Shown in pieces: positions 45,001 through 53,208 of a stretch of DNA of 64,000 nt. Location: positions 1 through 64,000 of the forward strand of contig WSYB01000020.1 in NCBI GenBank assembly GCA_009773645.1. The letters run 5' to 3'. The notes under the pieces are model-generated. The model had not been told where the DNA came from and searched no databases. It saw nothing but the letters and a program-made list of their open reading frames with translations. Source of the DNA: Geobacteraceae bacterium. GTDB taxonomy: Bacteria > Desulfobacterota > Desulfuromonadia > Geobacterales > Geobacteraceae. A program made the translations under genes and the position numbers. Every line of letters begins with the position of its first letter. Within the stretch, counting starts at the first letter, position 1.

Positions 45001-46679
45001 ACACCATCACCTGGGGCAAATATCCCGGCACGGCAAATGCCGCCAAGAAGAATATCACCAAGTCCTTCTCGGCCCACGGCAACGGCGTTGCCAACGGGGG
45101 AGGATGGGATCCGGCAACCGGCCTCGATGGAAACATCCCGAATACACGGGGGGGTGTAGCCAACAAAAACGTGCAGTGCTTCGACTGCCACAATTCCCAC
45201 GGCTCCAAGGTAGTTGGGATTACCTCCAGCTACGTCACCTTCAACGGCACCTACAACGGTGCAAACCTGAAGGAGACCAAGAAGGACATGGGTGGTTACA
45301 CCGCCGACTACAAAGCCTCATCCAATACCTCGGGGGTCAATCCTTACGGCGCCGGTGCCGGCCAGTGCTTCGACTGCCACAATACCGCCATCGCCGGTAC
45401 GGCCGTGCCGACCGGCAAGACCCCGTGGGGATATGACTCAACCTTTGGCGCAACAGCGCCGATCATGGGATACAAGGACACCCCGCGCTTCGGCCAGGGG
45501 ATCAAGGCGTCCACCGCCCGCTTTACCGAGCGGGACAGCAGGAAGACGATTCTAGGCGGCCACCTGAAGGCTTCCGAACCGGCAGGCTCGCTGCCAAACC
45601 TGGCCAAGGATACCGGAACCGCCAGCAGCGGTTCACTCACCACTCTTGACGACGGCGGAAAAAACTGGATTGCAGACAAATGGAAAAACCTCTACGTCCT
45701 TTTAGGGAGCGGCAGCAACAGCGGACAGCTCCGAAAAATTACCGGCAACACGGCCACCACCCTGACGGTGGAACCGTTTGCCGCACCCGTGGCCGCGGGC
45801 GACTCCTACAAGATCGTGCCGTACTCGGCGACCGTCAACGGCTTGTGCACCCCGTGCCACGACCCGCACGGCGTCAGCCCGACGCTGGGGAGCAATCAGG
45901 CCTATGCAGTGCCGCTCCTCAAGGGAACATGGATGACCTCGCCGTACAAGGAAGATGCGCCGCCGCCAAATCCATACGGTACCGAGGCGACGGACAAGTC
46001 ATGGTCGCAATACACCAACGGTTGGGGGCAATATCCCAACGGGTATAAATTCGGAATGTATCGATCGACGGGGAACGTGCAGCCGGTCACTAAGCACACT
46101 CTCGACCGCAATACCTTCGGCACTGTGGATGGCACACCAACCGGCGCCCCGAAGAAATTTAGCGAGAACGATACGAAGTTTGCCGGGTTGTGCCTGAACT
46201 GCCACAAAAAGGAGACTCTCACCGACGGCATCAACAGGAACAACGGCGCAGCCGGTTTCAAAACCCTCGACCGCATCCATGAATCGGTCAAGGGGTGGGG
46301 TGTGAATAACGAGCACTCTTTTACCTGCTCAAAATGCCACCAGCCGCACAATTCCGGTCTGCCTAGGCTGATGCAGACTGATTGTCTGGATTACAGGCAC
46401 CGCGGAGGCAGTGTTTCCACCGGGACAGCCTGGGCGGTCGATAAGCAACGATACGGCCAGACAAGGTTCGGTTATACGAAGGGCAACGCTGGCAACGAGC
46501 ACCGCGGCTATCCCATCGGGAGCATTCTCGGCGTGCGGGACGCCAGCAATTTCACGGTACCCGAGGCGACCACAGCCTGTCATGTGGCCAGATTCAATCC
46601 GACGTATAATTCAAATCCTGCGACGATGATTAATTGGCCGGACGGCAACCTGTGGAACAACGTGACGCCATGGCCGTAA
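39009..46679 (+). CDS. Giant multiheme c-type cytochrome (57 candidate heme sites)
   Basis: A 2556-residue exported cytochrome (signal peptide MKTLVVRTVVVIGFCLLLPV, then AATA). I count 46 CxxCH sites plus nine CxxxxCH, one CxxxCH and one CxxxxxCH, that is up to 57 covalent hemes. The CxxxxCH-then-CxxCH pairing is characteristic of Geobacter cytochromes. A tandem-duplicated module lies at 40.26-41.48 kb. A non-heme stretch near residues 2195-2275 has a repeated TTLTV strand pattern. It probably conducts electrons outside the cell; the acceptor is unknown. CCAGGAGCATCCC precedes the ATG. It sits 52 bases after the cohesin-like lipoprotein and 65 before the SBBP protein. Confidence 0.95.
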   Translation: MKTLVVRTVVVIGFCLLLPVAATAIKPPHDISNGYSCSNCHAVHMSLGATGYTNACLNCHRPGVPRGEGKPFTLADAATPFALFTGASAGRLYQTSHAWSGSQTVPAAGAQPPLDPNLVNTKTVTGLACPRCHDIHTAKDKSLLRTKNDRDQMCLDCHRARNSTDHANGTHPVNVNYTGAASLVRVKPGEFNNPPVNGNPANPTSAAKLINGTILCTTCHGVHYSDSNSATFDNATSYYSLTRSAGALLRTDLRGSSADSLNICTNCHVKKNHNAKGQNIQCADCHGGHVDYMPDAANDQERIPNVYLVRRYMNRSTAGGPATKTVFLQRTSAARTYADGGRGVCEACHAVPAAIAAHMTADNSAAYCGNCHKHNNQNGAFSATGGACDACHGHDEASSNPLATGLHGPHINRTANPALGKALGCVECHAKTVSGNYVISNPAIHANGFLDYSGAKAGQTAACANFYCHSDGKGTFANPPAWTAGGSLACNGCHGTGNGIGYPDYASTGAGLLRANSHVKHVKSGAAACDACHTYTTVSGGAIMNGSTLHVNKTIDVTFNPAKATAVWTPATKTCATISCHAGGTAQWGGTLSCGDCHGLDAGSGKPMATGRHSAHVNNGAILGTNFVCDDCHAKTVTGVTITTPANHANSFVDYSGLKAGRNKSCANVYCHSDGKGTFANPPAWNSGAFLSCKGCHGTGNSAGYPDYANAGAGLATANSHSAHTAAGAASCDTCHTDTTVSGIAIKTGSTLHINQSIDIAFNPAKAGAGAAWTAGTKSCTNIYCHSSAPMVWGATLAGDCTSCHGNDAQSSKPMSTGKHSRHMNNYTTLGTGNDFGCVACHAGTVADNRTINGQGRHVNGLKNYSGVNAGSIAVVGSGSCATVYCHSTGMQNNQFWNMTAATWNSARTLDCTGCHGGPALPDGTFAAFTSVAGEPNYANGGAGTPTANSHAKHVAGAGLADSTGCARCHRNTVDMGISGKLRDYSSAHLNRSRDVTFSAAVQGRYSAATQQCVSIYCHSNGSPFDNLTTVYKSPAWGDAALTCASCHADPNNADALSGRHGKHTVSAIYLSSCDRCHNNTVDASGKIIDKARHANKAKDIAFSNGGSYNNATKECATYCHSDARGGTPAVAVKWSDTATSMTCYSCHKGKTTDSTTANCTEIQGVWSSAKGYCTPDLTMTSNGHHRLVGPQWVRKYPCYYCHNATMDNTGNIKDKTKHLNNTNDIEMATKWEIGNRPKPSYDPDTKVCDNVYCHSDGTTDPEDVRPFAWTAPKTECNSCHGHPTGSCSNAGCHDGEVHVGDPTGKLWTLPAKFGNHSAYTWPVGQEWKASLPMFPNQGAGTARANSHARHAETDFTCDQCHAKTIRSGACTTCHVNGIPAGGMGEVAHIDAAFHVNKNKDVDFRDGGDYDPINRTCSGTACHTGGVDPVWGGSVGSAVTCLSCHGITGPDVDDYDAFNGTQGKINLTQWETTGHGRYSSAAYTGYYPKSGNPAASFPGNPCWYCHDNSVIHKDAANPYRLRMHIQYERRFEKECVYCHMERTNAECIACHVGQTESLSPQATASGIVFRFKNGSSVTRYPTHTDVVNCINGAGCHDSDNGTFSNRSTHKGHNANAGVWTPEQKADVKNQYLMMGVCLQCHDDDSSNQCTSCHIAPADNPLKYSLGYDPGTGFIKPRKARASAGHFGYKHYRAFKNSGGWAKDVDGNYLGTWKGGKFCWDCHDPHGDSNIYMIQKKVATTTDGKFGMPKTQAVVTFTDKESGSGYVKKVAPFDGICNVCHSPESKHFTSNSGDGHNMSRRCTICHEHRFADSHANKQSCDSCHDSEKPIPKHTAFGLPRDCTKCHAGTVGKRMDIMGQMKANSHHVQGVEVNNKHCYKCHWEATPDGLIDNQFHTGYNYKNYTSVKNDVVDLVIYGPGTRPTVYRNTSSADGRATVTTFLASNMGTAEERNEVSNVSNHCLSCHSDQNNDTVPFDDCKTPRQYAWDIQSIDARYSQTDTITWGKYPGTANAAKKNITKSFSAHGNGVANGGGWDPATGLDGNIPNTRGGVANKNVQCFDCHNSHGSKVVGITSSYVTFNGTYNGANLKETKKDMGGYTADYKASSNTSGVNPYGAGAGQCFDCHNTAIAGTAVPTGKTPWGYDSTFGATAPIMGYKDTPRFGQGIKASTARFTERDSRKTILGGHLKASEPAGSLPNLAKDTGTASSGSLTTLDDGGKNWIADKWKNLYVLLGSGSNSGQLRKITGNTATTLTVEPFAAPVAAGDSYKIVPYSATVNGLCTPCHDPHGVSPTLGSNQAYAVPLLKGTWMTSPYKEDAPPPNPYGTEATDKSWSQYTNGWGQYPNGYKFGMYRSTGNVQPVTKHTLDRNTFGTVDGTPTGAPKKFSENDTKFAGLCLNCHKKETLTDGINRNNGAAGFKTLDRIHESVKGWGVNNEHSFTCSKCHQPHNSGLPRLMQTDCLDYRHRGGSVSTGTAWAVDKQRYGQTRFGYTKGNAGNEHRGYPIGSILGVRDASNFTVPEATTACHVARFNPTYNSNPATMINWPDGNLWNNVTPWP
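40260..41477 (+). repeat. Tandem duplication of a 609-base cytochrome module
   Basis: Two successive copies of a 203-codon unit inside the cytochrome gene. The stretch ACTGCCACTCGGACGGCAAG and the following CCTTTGCCAATCCGCC recur 609 bases apart (40431 against 41040). Each copy holds CxxCH, CxxxxCH, CxxCH, CxxCH and further sites in the same order. A third, more diverged copy follows to about 42.1 kb. Confidence 0.75.
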
Positions 46680-46744
46680 GCAGTACCTCTTTCGGAAGAG
46701 GCGTAAAACAAATGAGTTTTTCGTGCAATAGCGGAGGCAATTCG

Positions 46745-49700
46745 ATGAGCCAATATTGTAAATTTTATCTGAGGAGACTGACGGGCGCCAGCCGGTGCAG
46801 CCATCTCCCTCGGTCGCAATGCTCCCTGTTCCTGTTGACACTGATTACCATTCTCGCATGTGCGGTTGCGGCGTTTGCCAAAGGGGGCGACCCTGTCGGC
46901 TCGTTCCCGTCGGTTGACGCCCGGGCGGGGCTGCAGTATTCCAAGGCCATGGCAGTCGATGCGGCAGGCAACATCATTGTCGTCGGCTACACCGGTACCA
47001 ATGGCAATGATTACCAGGTGGTCAAATTCAAGGCGGACGGTTCAGGAACGGCGTGGGCACCGGTCTCCTTTGGAGGCTCCGGTGCTGATGTGGCAACGGC
47101 GGTGGCGGTCGATTCCGCCGACAACATTATTGTGACCGGCTACACATGGAATGGCGCAGATTACGATATTCACACCATCAAGTACAGCGGCGCAGACGGT
47201 TCGGTACTGTGGGAGCACACCTTCGACGACGGTGCAGCAAACGGCAACGATTACGCCACGGCCATCGCCGTTGACGACGCCAATGACATATACGTAGCCG
47301 GCTATTCCGCCAACGGAACAAAGCAAGATGATTTCCTGGTTATCAAATACCTTCCGAGCGGCCCTACGGCCAATGCACCAGCATGGCAGGAACTGTACGA
47401 CGACGTGGCCTACCCCAATAACAACAACCGTATCCTGGCCATCGCCGCCGGCGTGGGCGGCATTGCCGTGACCGGCTACTCGTCCAAGGGAGGGGCGGAT
47501 TTCGACATTCTTACCCGCAAATACGGCTTTGACAAATCGCTTGTCAGGGAGTGGCGCTATTCTTCACCAGGGAGCCGCGACGACCGAGGGATAGCCGTGA
47601 AGACGGATTCCGCAGGGAATGTGATAGTCACCGGCTTTCTCACGAACGCTTCGAATAATTCGGACATCTGCACCGCTAAATACGATCCTGCCAGCGATAC
47701 GCCGGTCTGGGAAAAGTTTTACGACGGCAACGGCAATGATGAACCGAAGGGTTTGTGGGTCGACAGCGCGGGAAACGTGTATGTTACCGGCTACACTTCG
47801 ACCCTTGCCGGCAACCAGGATATTTATACCGTCCGATACAGCAGCACCCCCGGCCCTCTGGTCTGGGAAGCCATTTTTGACTCCGGAAACGGCTCTACCG
47901 ACATTCCCGCCGCCATTGTGGTGGACGATGCGGCGGATGGCGGGGTATTCGTCACCGGCTATACCACAATCTCAAACAATGAAGATTTCCTTACCCTCAA
48001 ATACAAAAAGGACAATGGAGTCCTCCTCTGGGAAAAGAGCTGGAATGGCAGCGACAACAACAACGACCGGCCCGTTGGTATCGGCCTGTCGTCCCGGAAT
48101 GTTTGCGTGGCCGGCTGGTCCGACGCCGATGCCACCGGCTACGACTTCCAGGCAATGAAGTACGACTTCGGGGCGCTCAACGCCCCCTCCAACCTGACGG
48201 CCAGCGCCGCTTCCAATACCTCCATAACCCTTACCTGGGCCGACAACTCCACAAACGAAGACAAATTCGTCATCCAGAGGAAACTGGGTGAAAACGGGAT
48301 TTTTGCCGACATAACGACAGTCCCTCCGCTGCTCTCCCCCGACACCACCACTTATACCGACACCGGACTCACCAGCAACAGCTATTATTATTACCGGATC
48401 CGTGCCTACAACGCCACCAACAACGATTCCTACAACAGCAATGAAGCGCATGCCCTGACCAAGGTGGTGAGCTACGATGCTCCATCATGGAATTATCTGT
48501 ACAACAGCGCAGATAACCGGGAAGACATTGCTACGGCCATTACGGTCGGCTCCGATAACCATCCGGTAGTGACCGGCTATAGCGACCTGACGGAAGAAGG
48601 AGTTGAAGGAGCGTATTCGTTTGACTACATGACCATCAAACTTGATCTCTCCGACAAATCGATCAAATGGAAGGCGCGCTACGACAGCGGTGACGGCGGC
48701 ACCGACCAAGCCGCCGGCGTGGTGCTGGACAGCAACAGCGACGTGCTGGTCACCGGTACGGCCTACCTCTCCGGTGGGACGGACAAGAGCGATGACCTCT
48801 ATACCATAAAATTCCAGACCTCCACCCATACGGATCCGAACACTAATCCGCCATTCATGTGGGATCACCAGTATGGTACGCAAGCTGGCATCGACATCGC
48901 CACTACGATCACGATGGCCAAGGACGGTTCCAATAACAGCGTTGTCATCGGCTATGGAAGAAACGCCTCGAACAACGACGATACCTTCATCATCAAATAC
49001 AATCAGAACGGCACCCGACCATGGGCGCCCATGGTCTACGACAGCGGCAGCCACGACCATCCCACCGCGGTTGTCTTCGACGCTGCCGGCAACATATTCG
49101 TAACCGGTTACAGTTATGCAACCACAGCGGATCCCGCCGGCAGTTACGACTGGTTCACCGCAAAGTACAACGGCGCCACCGGTGCGCTTATCTGGTCGGA
49201 CACCTTTAACAGCGGCTACGGCGACGAGAAACCGCTCTCCCTGGATGTGGACACCGCGGGTAACGCCTACGTAACCGGCTATGCCACGAATGCCCAAGGG
49301 GAGTACGTTTTCTATACAGTCAAGTATGACGGCGCGACGGTTCCGGCAGGGAATCGGAGAATCTGGGAAAAATCCTTCAATTACCCCGGCTTCGATGCCG
49401 AGGCCGCGGTAGTCAAGGTAGACCCGATCGACGGCGCGGTGGTGGTCGCGGGCACGGCCTATGTGAGCGCAACCGACAGCGATTTTCACCTGATCAGGTA
49501 CAACCCGGCTGACGGCACGTTGACGGCAGGCGGCGGCAAACCGTTCTGGGAGATAAACTTCGACCGGCCGGCGACTTACGACTATGTCACAGCCATGACG
49601 ATGGACTCCTCCGGCTACATTTATGTAACCGGCAATACCCGTGGCGGCCCCGATACCGATCCTGCCTTTGACGGCACCTCCGACATCATGTCCCTCATTT

Positions 49701-52700
49701 ACGACTATGAGGGGACCTTCCTGGGGGCGATGACCTATGACGGGACCGGCAGGAAAGACGAAACGAAGGCGATCACCGTCAACTACCAGGGAGAAGCGTT
49801 TGTGGCCGGTTATTCAAGGAACGCGACCAATGCGGACTATGTGGTGCTGAAGCAGACAAACGGCTACCTCCTGGTTCCCGCCCCTTTCACGGGGAGTTCC
49901 CAGGCAGATTACAGCAAGGTGGACCTGAGCTGGCAACATAACAACGCCAGTGCGACGTTCATCATCGAACGGACCCCCGGGCCGGCAACTCCCGTCAGCA
50001 CCTGGACCGTGATAGCCACGCCCGGTGCCGGCGCCACGAGCCACACGGACACTTTACTGACCGCCGATACCAACTATTGTTACAGGATCAATGCCATTTT
50101 AAGCAGCCTTCCTTCCCGGAAGACCCCTCCAACGTGCGTCACCACCAGACTCCCGAAACCGACCCTGACCACCCTGACGGTGGACTCCACCAGTCAGATC
50201 ACGGTGAACTGGGATCAGGTAACGGGCAACACCGGATACAAGGTTGAGCGTATAATAGGCGCGGGGGCATGGGCCGATTTAGCCACCAAAGCAGCCGGAG
50301 AGAATTCCCATGTAGATCAAGGCCTTACCCCCGGCACCACCTACTCCTACCGGGTCAGCACCAACAGTGCCGCCGGATATTCACTGCCAGGCAACGAGCC
50401 GAGCGCCATAACCAAACCGGTGGCTCCGACATTGAACGCGCCAACCAGCATCACCAATACCCAGATGGTTCTGGGGTGGAACGCCGTCACCGGTGCGGCC
50501 ACCTATACGCTGCAATACAAGCTGTCGGGCGGCGTCTACGCCAACTTCCCGGCCTGCACCAACATAGCCGGCACCACGTGCACCGTTACCGGCCTTACGG
50601 CACCGAATGCATACAACTTCCAGGTCAAGGCCGCCAATGCCGGTGGAGATTCCGCCTGGAGTAATGAACAGAGCGGCACGGCGGCGCTGGCCGTGCCGAC
50701 ACTTACCACCCCCATCGCAGTTGCTACCATCACCAGTACCCAGATGTATGTGGCCTGGACCAACCCTGTTGTCAGCGGGGCGAATGTAACCTCCTATACC
50801 CTGGAATACAAGGAAGGGGTCGGCGGCTCGTATGTCGCTTCCGGCTGTCCGGCCAACACCAACCTTTTTTGTACGGTTACCGGATTGACGCCAAACAGGA
50901 CCTATTATTTTCATGTCAGGGCCAACAACGCCTCCGGAAGTTCAAACTGGAGCACAGAAGTAAATGCAAAGACGCTTCTGCCCACGCCGACTTTGAACAG
51001 CGTTACCGGTGGCGCGTTGAAGGTCGATCTGGTCTGGACCGGCGTGGCCGAAGCTACGGGGTATACCGTTCAGCAATCGGCCTGCACCGACAGCACCAGT
51101 CCAACTACCTGCAGAGGCGGAGCTGCGTATGCAGCATGGGGCAACATAGCAACGGGCGTTACATCACCATACTCCGCAACCGGCCTGGCAGCGGGAACCA
51201 ATTACAAGTACCAGATAATCGCCACTGTTGCCGGCAATTCATCCGCCGCCAGCAACGTCCTGCATGCCTGGACGAATCTCGCCGCCCCGACCCTTACCGT
51301 TACACCGGCGAGCTCCACGGCGCTCACTCCCGGCTGGGACGCGCAACCGGGTGAAACCAACTATACCGTGGAAGTCAGCACCACCGGAATCGGTGGTACG
51401 TATACCGCGATCCCGGCCGCGACCGGGCTTGCGACAAATGTCATTACCTATCCACATACCGGCCTCACCCTGAATACCCAATACTGCTATCAGGTAAAGG
51501 CATACAGCACCGAAGCGACTCCTCCGCCCGCTGTCTACAGCACCCCGCAGTGCAAGACCACGCCACCGGTTGAACCGACTCTAAATGAACCAACCGTTGC
51601 ATCTACCACCCAGATAAACCTCTCCTGGAGTCAGGTTGCCAGCAATACCGGCTACGAGATTGAACGGTGCATAACAACCGACAACAATCAACCCCTAACC
51701 CATCCTCTGGGCGCCTGTATGAACCTGGCACCGACAGTTGCCCAGGATACCACCTCCTTCAACAACACGGGATTGACCGCCGGCAATACCTACAGGTACC
51801 GGGTGCGGGCCTTGTATAACGCTTCGGCCGACTATACCGCGTGGAGCAACGCCTACTGGGTCACTACCACCCCACCGGCGCCGACCATGACCGCCCCCAC
51901 GGCTGCTTCCACAACCACAACCCAGTTAACCCCCACGTGGAATGATGTCAACGGAGATAACGGCTATAAGCTGTACTGGAAAGCACGATCAGGAGCAGAC
52001 TGCACCGCCGGGACCTGGAACGGCCCCATAACCCAGGCGATTAATGTAATAACCTATGACCATGCCGGCCGCACCCCCGGAACCTTTTACTGTTATTATA
52101 TCACGGCAAACGGACCTTCCGGACCTCCAGTAACACCGGATTCCGCCGCCAGCAATGTAGTGTCGCAGACGACGAAACCTTCTGCGCCGGCCCAGCCAAC
52201 CTTAAGCAGCATTACCGCTTCGAGTATCACCGTGACGTGGTCGCCGAACGTCACCGGCAACATTGGTTACAATATCGAGCGCAAGACCGGCGCTGGCGGC
52301 ACTTGGGGTTCCGTTGGCACGGTGGGCACTGATGTGACAACGTTAACCAACAACACCGGCCTTAGCCCCGGCACGCTGTATTATTACCGGGTCAGTGCCA
52401 ACTCCGCCGGCGGCTATTCAGCTACCAGCGCCGAACAGTCGGCCACCACCACTCCGGCAATTCCCTCAATTACCGCAACTGCCGTATCCGATGACGAGAT
52501 CGACGTATGCTGGCCGTTGGTCTACGGCGCCACCAGTTACAAGGTGGACCGCAAAACGGAAAGCGGGGGGACATACGGCCAGATTGCCAATCCGAGCGAG
52601 AGCTACAGCACATCGTACTGCGGCGAACCCTACCCTACCGTCAGCTGTCCGACAGCTACACCGGTAGTTTACTGTTACCAGGACACGGGGCTGACGGAGA

Positions 52701-53104
52701 ATACGACATATTACTACCACCTGCATTCGGCTAACGGCACCGACTCCCCGGAAAGCAACGAAAAAAGCGCGACGACCCTGAGTATCCCCAATCAGAATCT
52801 GACTGCCACCGCCGTCAACTCCTTTAAAGTCAAACTTGACTGGACCCCCATCGTCTGCGTGCCCAATCCGTGCGACAACCCGGACAGTTTCGAAATCGAA
52901 CGACAGGTACGAGACGGAAACTGGGTGAGCCTCAAGACCGTGGATGGCGGCACCTTGACCTTTACCGACTCCATCAGCATCGACCCGAACAAACAGTACA
53001 GTTACCGGGTACGGTCGGTCAAGGGAGCGGATAAATCACCGTACAGCAATACGGCAACGGTCTCCGCAGACGTTTACCAGACGGGGGACGGCACGTGTAA
53101 TTAG
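46745..53104 (+). CDS. Secreted SBBP beta-propeller/fibronectin type III giant protein
   Basis: A 2119-residue exported protein. A polar stretch of about 20 residues precedes the hydrophobic signal core (LFLLTLITILACAVAAFA). Two SBBP (beta-propeller) blocks follow: about 55-475 (units such as AVDAAGNIIVVGYTG) and 576-1040. Fibronectin-III-like domain 1 sits between them, and about eleven more follow to the end, with SITLTWADNSTN and TGYKVER motifs. It has no heme motif. Such proteins usually form extended adhesive or structural stalks. The start at 46745 is set by GCGGAGGCAATTCG; earlier ATGs in frame lack that spacing. It is the last gene of the secreted-protein operon. Confidence 0.88.
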   Translation: MSQYCKFYLRRLTGASRCSHLPRSQCSLFLLTLITILACAVAAFAKGGDPVGSFPSVDARAGLQYSKAMAVDAAGNIIVVGYTGTNGNDYQVVKFKADGSGTAWAPVSFGGSGADVATAVAVDSADNIIVTGYTWNGADYDIHTIKYSGADGSVLWEHTFDDGAANGNDYATAIAVDDANDIYVAGYSANGTKQDDFLVIKYLPSGPTANAPAWQELYDDVAYPNNNNRILAIAAGVGGIAVTGYSSKGGADFDILTRKYGFDKSLVREWRYSSPGSRDDRGIAVKTDSAGNVIVTGFLTNASNNSDICTAKYDPASDTPVWEKFYDGNGNDEPKGLWVDSAGNVYVTGYTSTLAGNQDIYTVRYSSTPGPLVWEAIFDSGNGSTDIPAAIVVDDAADGGVFVTGYTTISNNEDFLTLKYKKDNGVLLWEKSWNGSDNNNDRPVGIGLSSRNVCVAGWSDADATGYDFQAMKYDFGALNAPSNLTASAASNTSITLTWADNSTNEDKFVIQRKLGENGIFADITTVPPLLSPDTTTYTDTGLTSNSYYYYRIRAYNATNNDSYNSNEAHALTKVVSYDAPSWNYLYNSADNREDIATAITVGSDNHPVVTGYSDLTEEGVEGAYSFDYMTIKLDLSDKSIKWKARYDSGDGGTDQAAGVVLDSNSDVLVTGTAYLSGGTDKSDDLYTIKFQTSTHTDPNTNPPFMWDHQYGTQAGIDIATTITMAKDGSNNSVVIGYGRNASNNDDTFIIKYNQNGTRPWAPMVYDSGSHDHPTAVVFDAAGNIFVTGYSYATTADPAGSYDWFTAKYNGATGALIWSDTFNSGYGDEKPLSLDVDTAGNAYVTGYATNAQGEYVFYTVKYDGATVPAGNRRIWEKSFNYPGFDAEAAVVKVDPIDGAVVVAGTAYVSATDSDFHLIRYNPADGTLTAGGGKPFWEINFDRPATYDYVTAMTMDSSGYIYVTGNTRGGPDTDPAFDGTSDIMSLIYDYEGTFLGAMTYDGTGRKDETKAITVNYQGEAFVAGYSRNATNADYVVLKQTNGYLLVPAPFTGSSQADYSKVDLSWQHNNASATFIIERTPGPATPVSTWTVIATPGAGATSHTDTLLTADTNYCYRINAILSSLPSRKTPPTCVTTRLPKPTLTTLTVDSTSQITVNWDQVTGNTGYKVERIIGAGAWADLATKAAGENSHVDQGLTPGTTYSYRVSTNSAAGYSLPGNEPSAITKPVAPTLNAPTSITNTQMVLGWNAVTGAATYTLQYKLSGGVYANFPACTNIAGTTCTVTGLTAPNAYNFQVKAANAGGDSAWSNEQSGTAALAVPTLTTPIAVATITSTQMYVAWTNPVVSGANVTSYTLEYKEGVGGSYVASGCPANTNLFCTVTGLTPNRTYYFHVRANNASGSSNWSTEVNAKTLLPTPTLNSVTGGALKVDLVWTGVAEATGYTVQQSACTDSTSPTTCRGGAAYAAWGNIATGVTSPYSATGLAAGTNYKYQIIATVAGNSSAASNVLHAWTNLAAPTLTVTPASSTALTPGWDAQPGETNYTVEVSTTGIGGTYTAIPAATGLATNVITYPHTGLTLNTQYCYQVKAYSTEATPPPAVYSTPQCKTTPPVEPTLNEPTVASTTQINLSWSQVASNTGYEIERCITTDNNQPLTHPLGACMNLAPTVAQDTTSFNNTGLTAGNTYRYRVRALYNASADYTAWSNAYWVTTTPPAPTMTAPTAASTTTTQLTPTWNDVNGDNGYKLYWKARSGADCTAGTWNGPITQAINVITYDHAGRTPGTFYCYYITANGPSGPPVTPDSAASNVVSQTTKPSAPAQPTLSSITASSITVTWSPNVTGNIGYNIERKTGAGGTWGSVGTVGTDVTTLTNNTGLSPGTLYYYRVSANSAGGYSATSAEQSATTTPAIPSITATAVSDDEIDVCWPLVYGATSYKVDRKTESGGTYGQIANPSESYSTSYCGEPYPTVSCPTATPVVYCYQDTGLTENTTYYYHLHSANGTDSPESNEKSATTLSIPNQNLTATAVNSFKVKLDWTPIVCVPNPCDNPDSFEIERQVRDGNWVSLKTVDGGTLTFTDSISIDPNKQYSYRVRSVKGADKSPYSNTATVSADVYQTGDGTCN

Positions 53105-53127
53105 TTTCCATCCTCCAGTCTGGAAAC
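53104..53127. repeat. GTTTCCA...TGGAAAC hairpin at the SBBP stop
   Basis: GTTTCCA and TGGAAAC flank a ten-base loop immediately after the stop codon. The same arms occur in the element at 9611-9800. Confidence 0.65.
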
Positions 53128-53208
53128 GATCAAGTCCCCCATTTTCAAAGGGATATAACCTGGCTGGAGATTGACATTTATCAGGACAAAGAAAGGAGGT
53201 GATAAACG

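Noticed and set aside
48485-49489. Minus-strand frame of 334 codons inside the SBBP/FN3 gene
   Set aside because: Shadow of repeated propeller codons.
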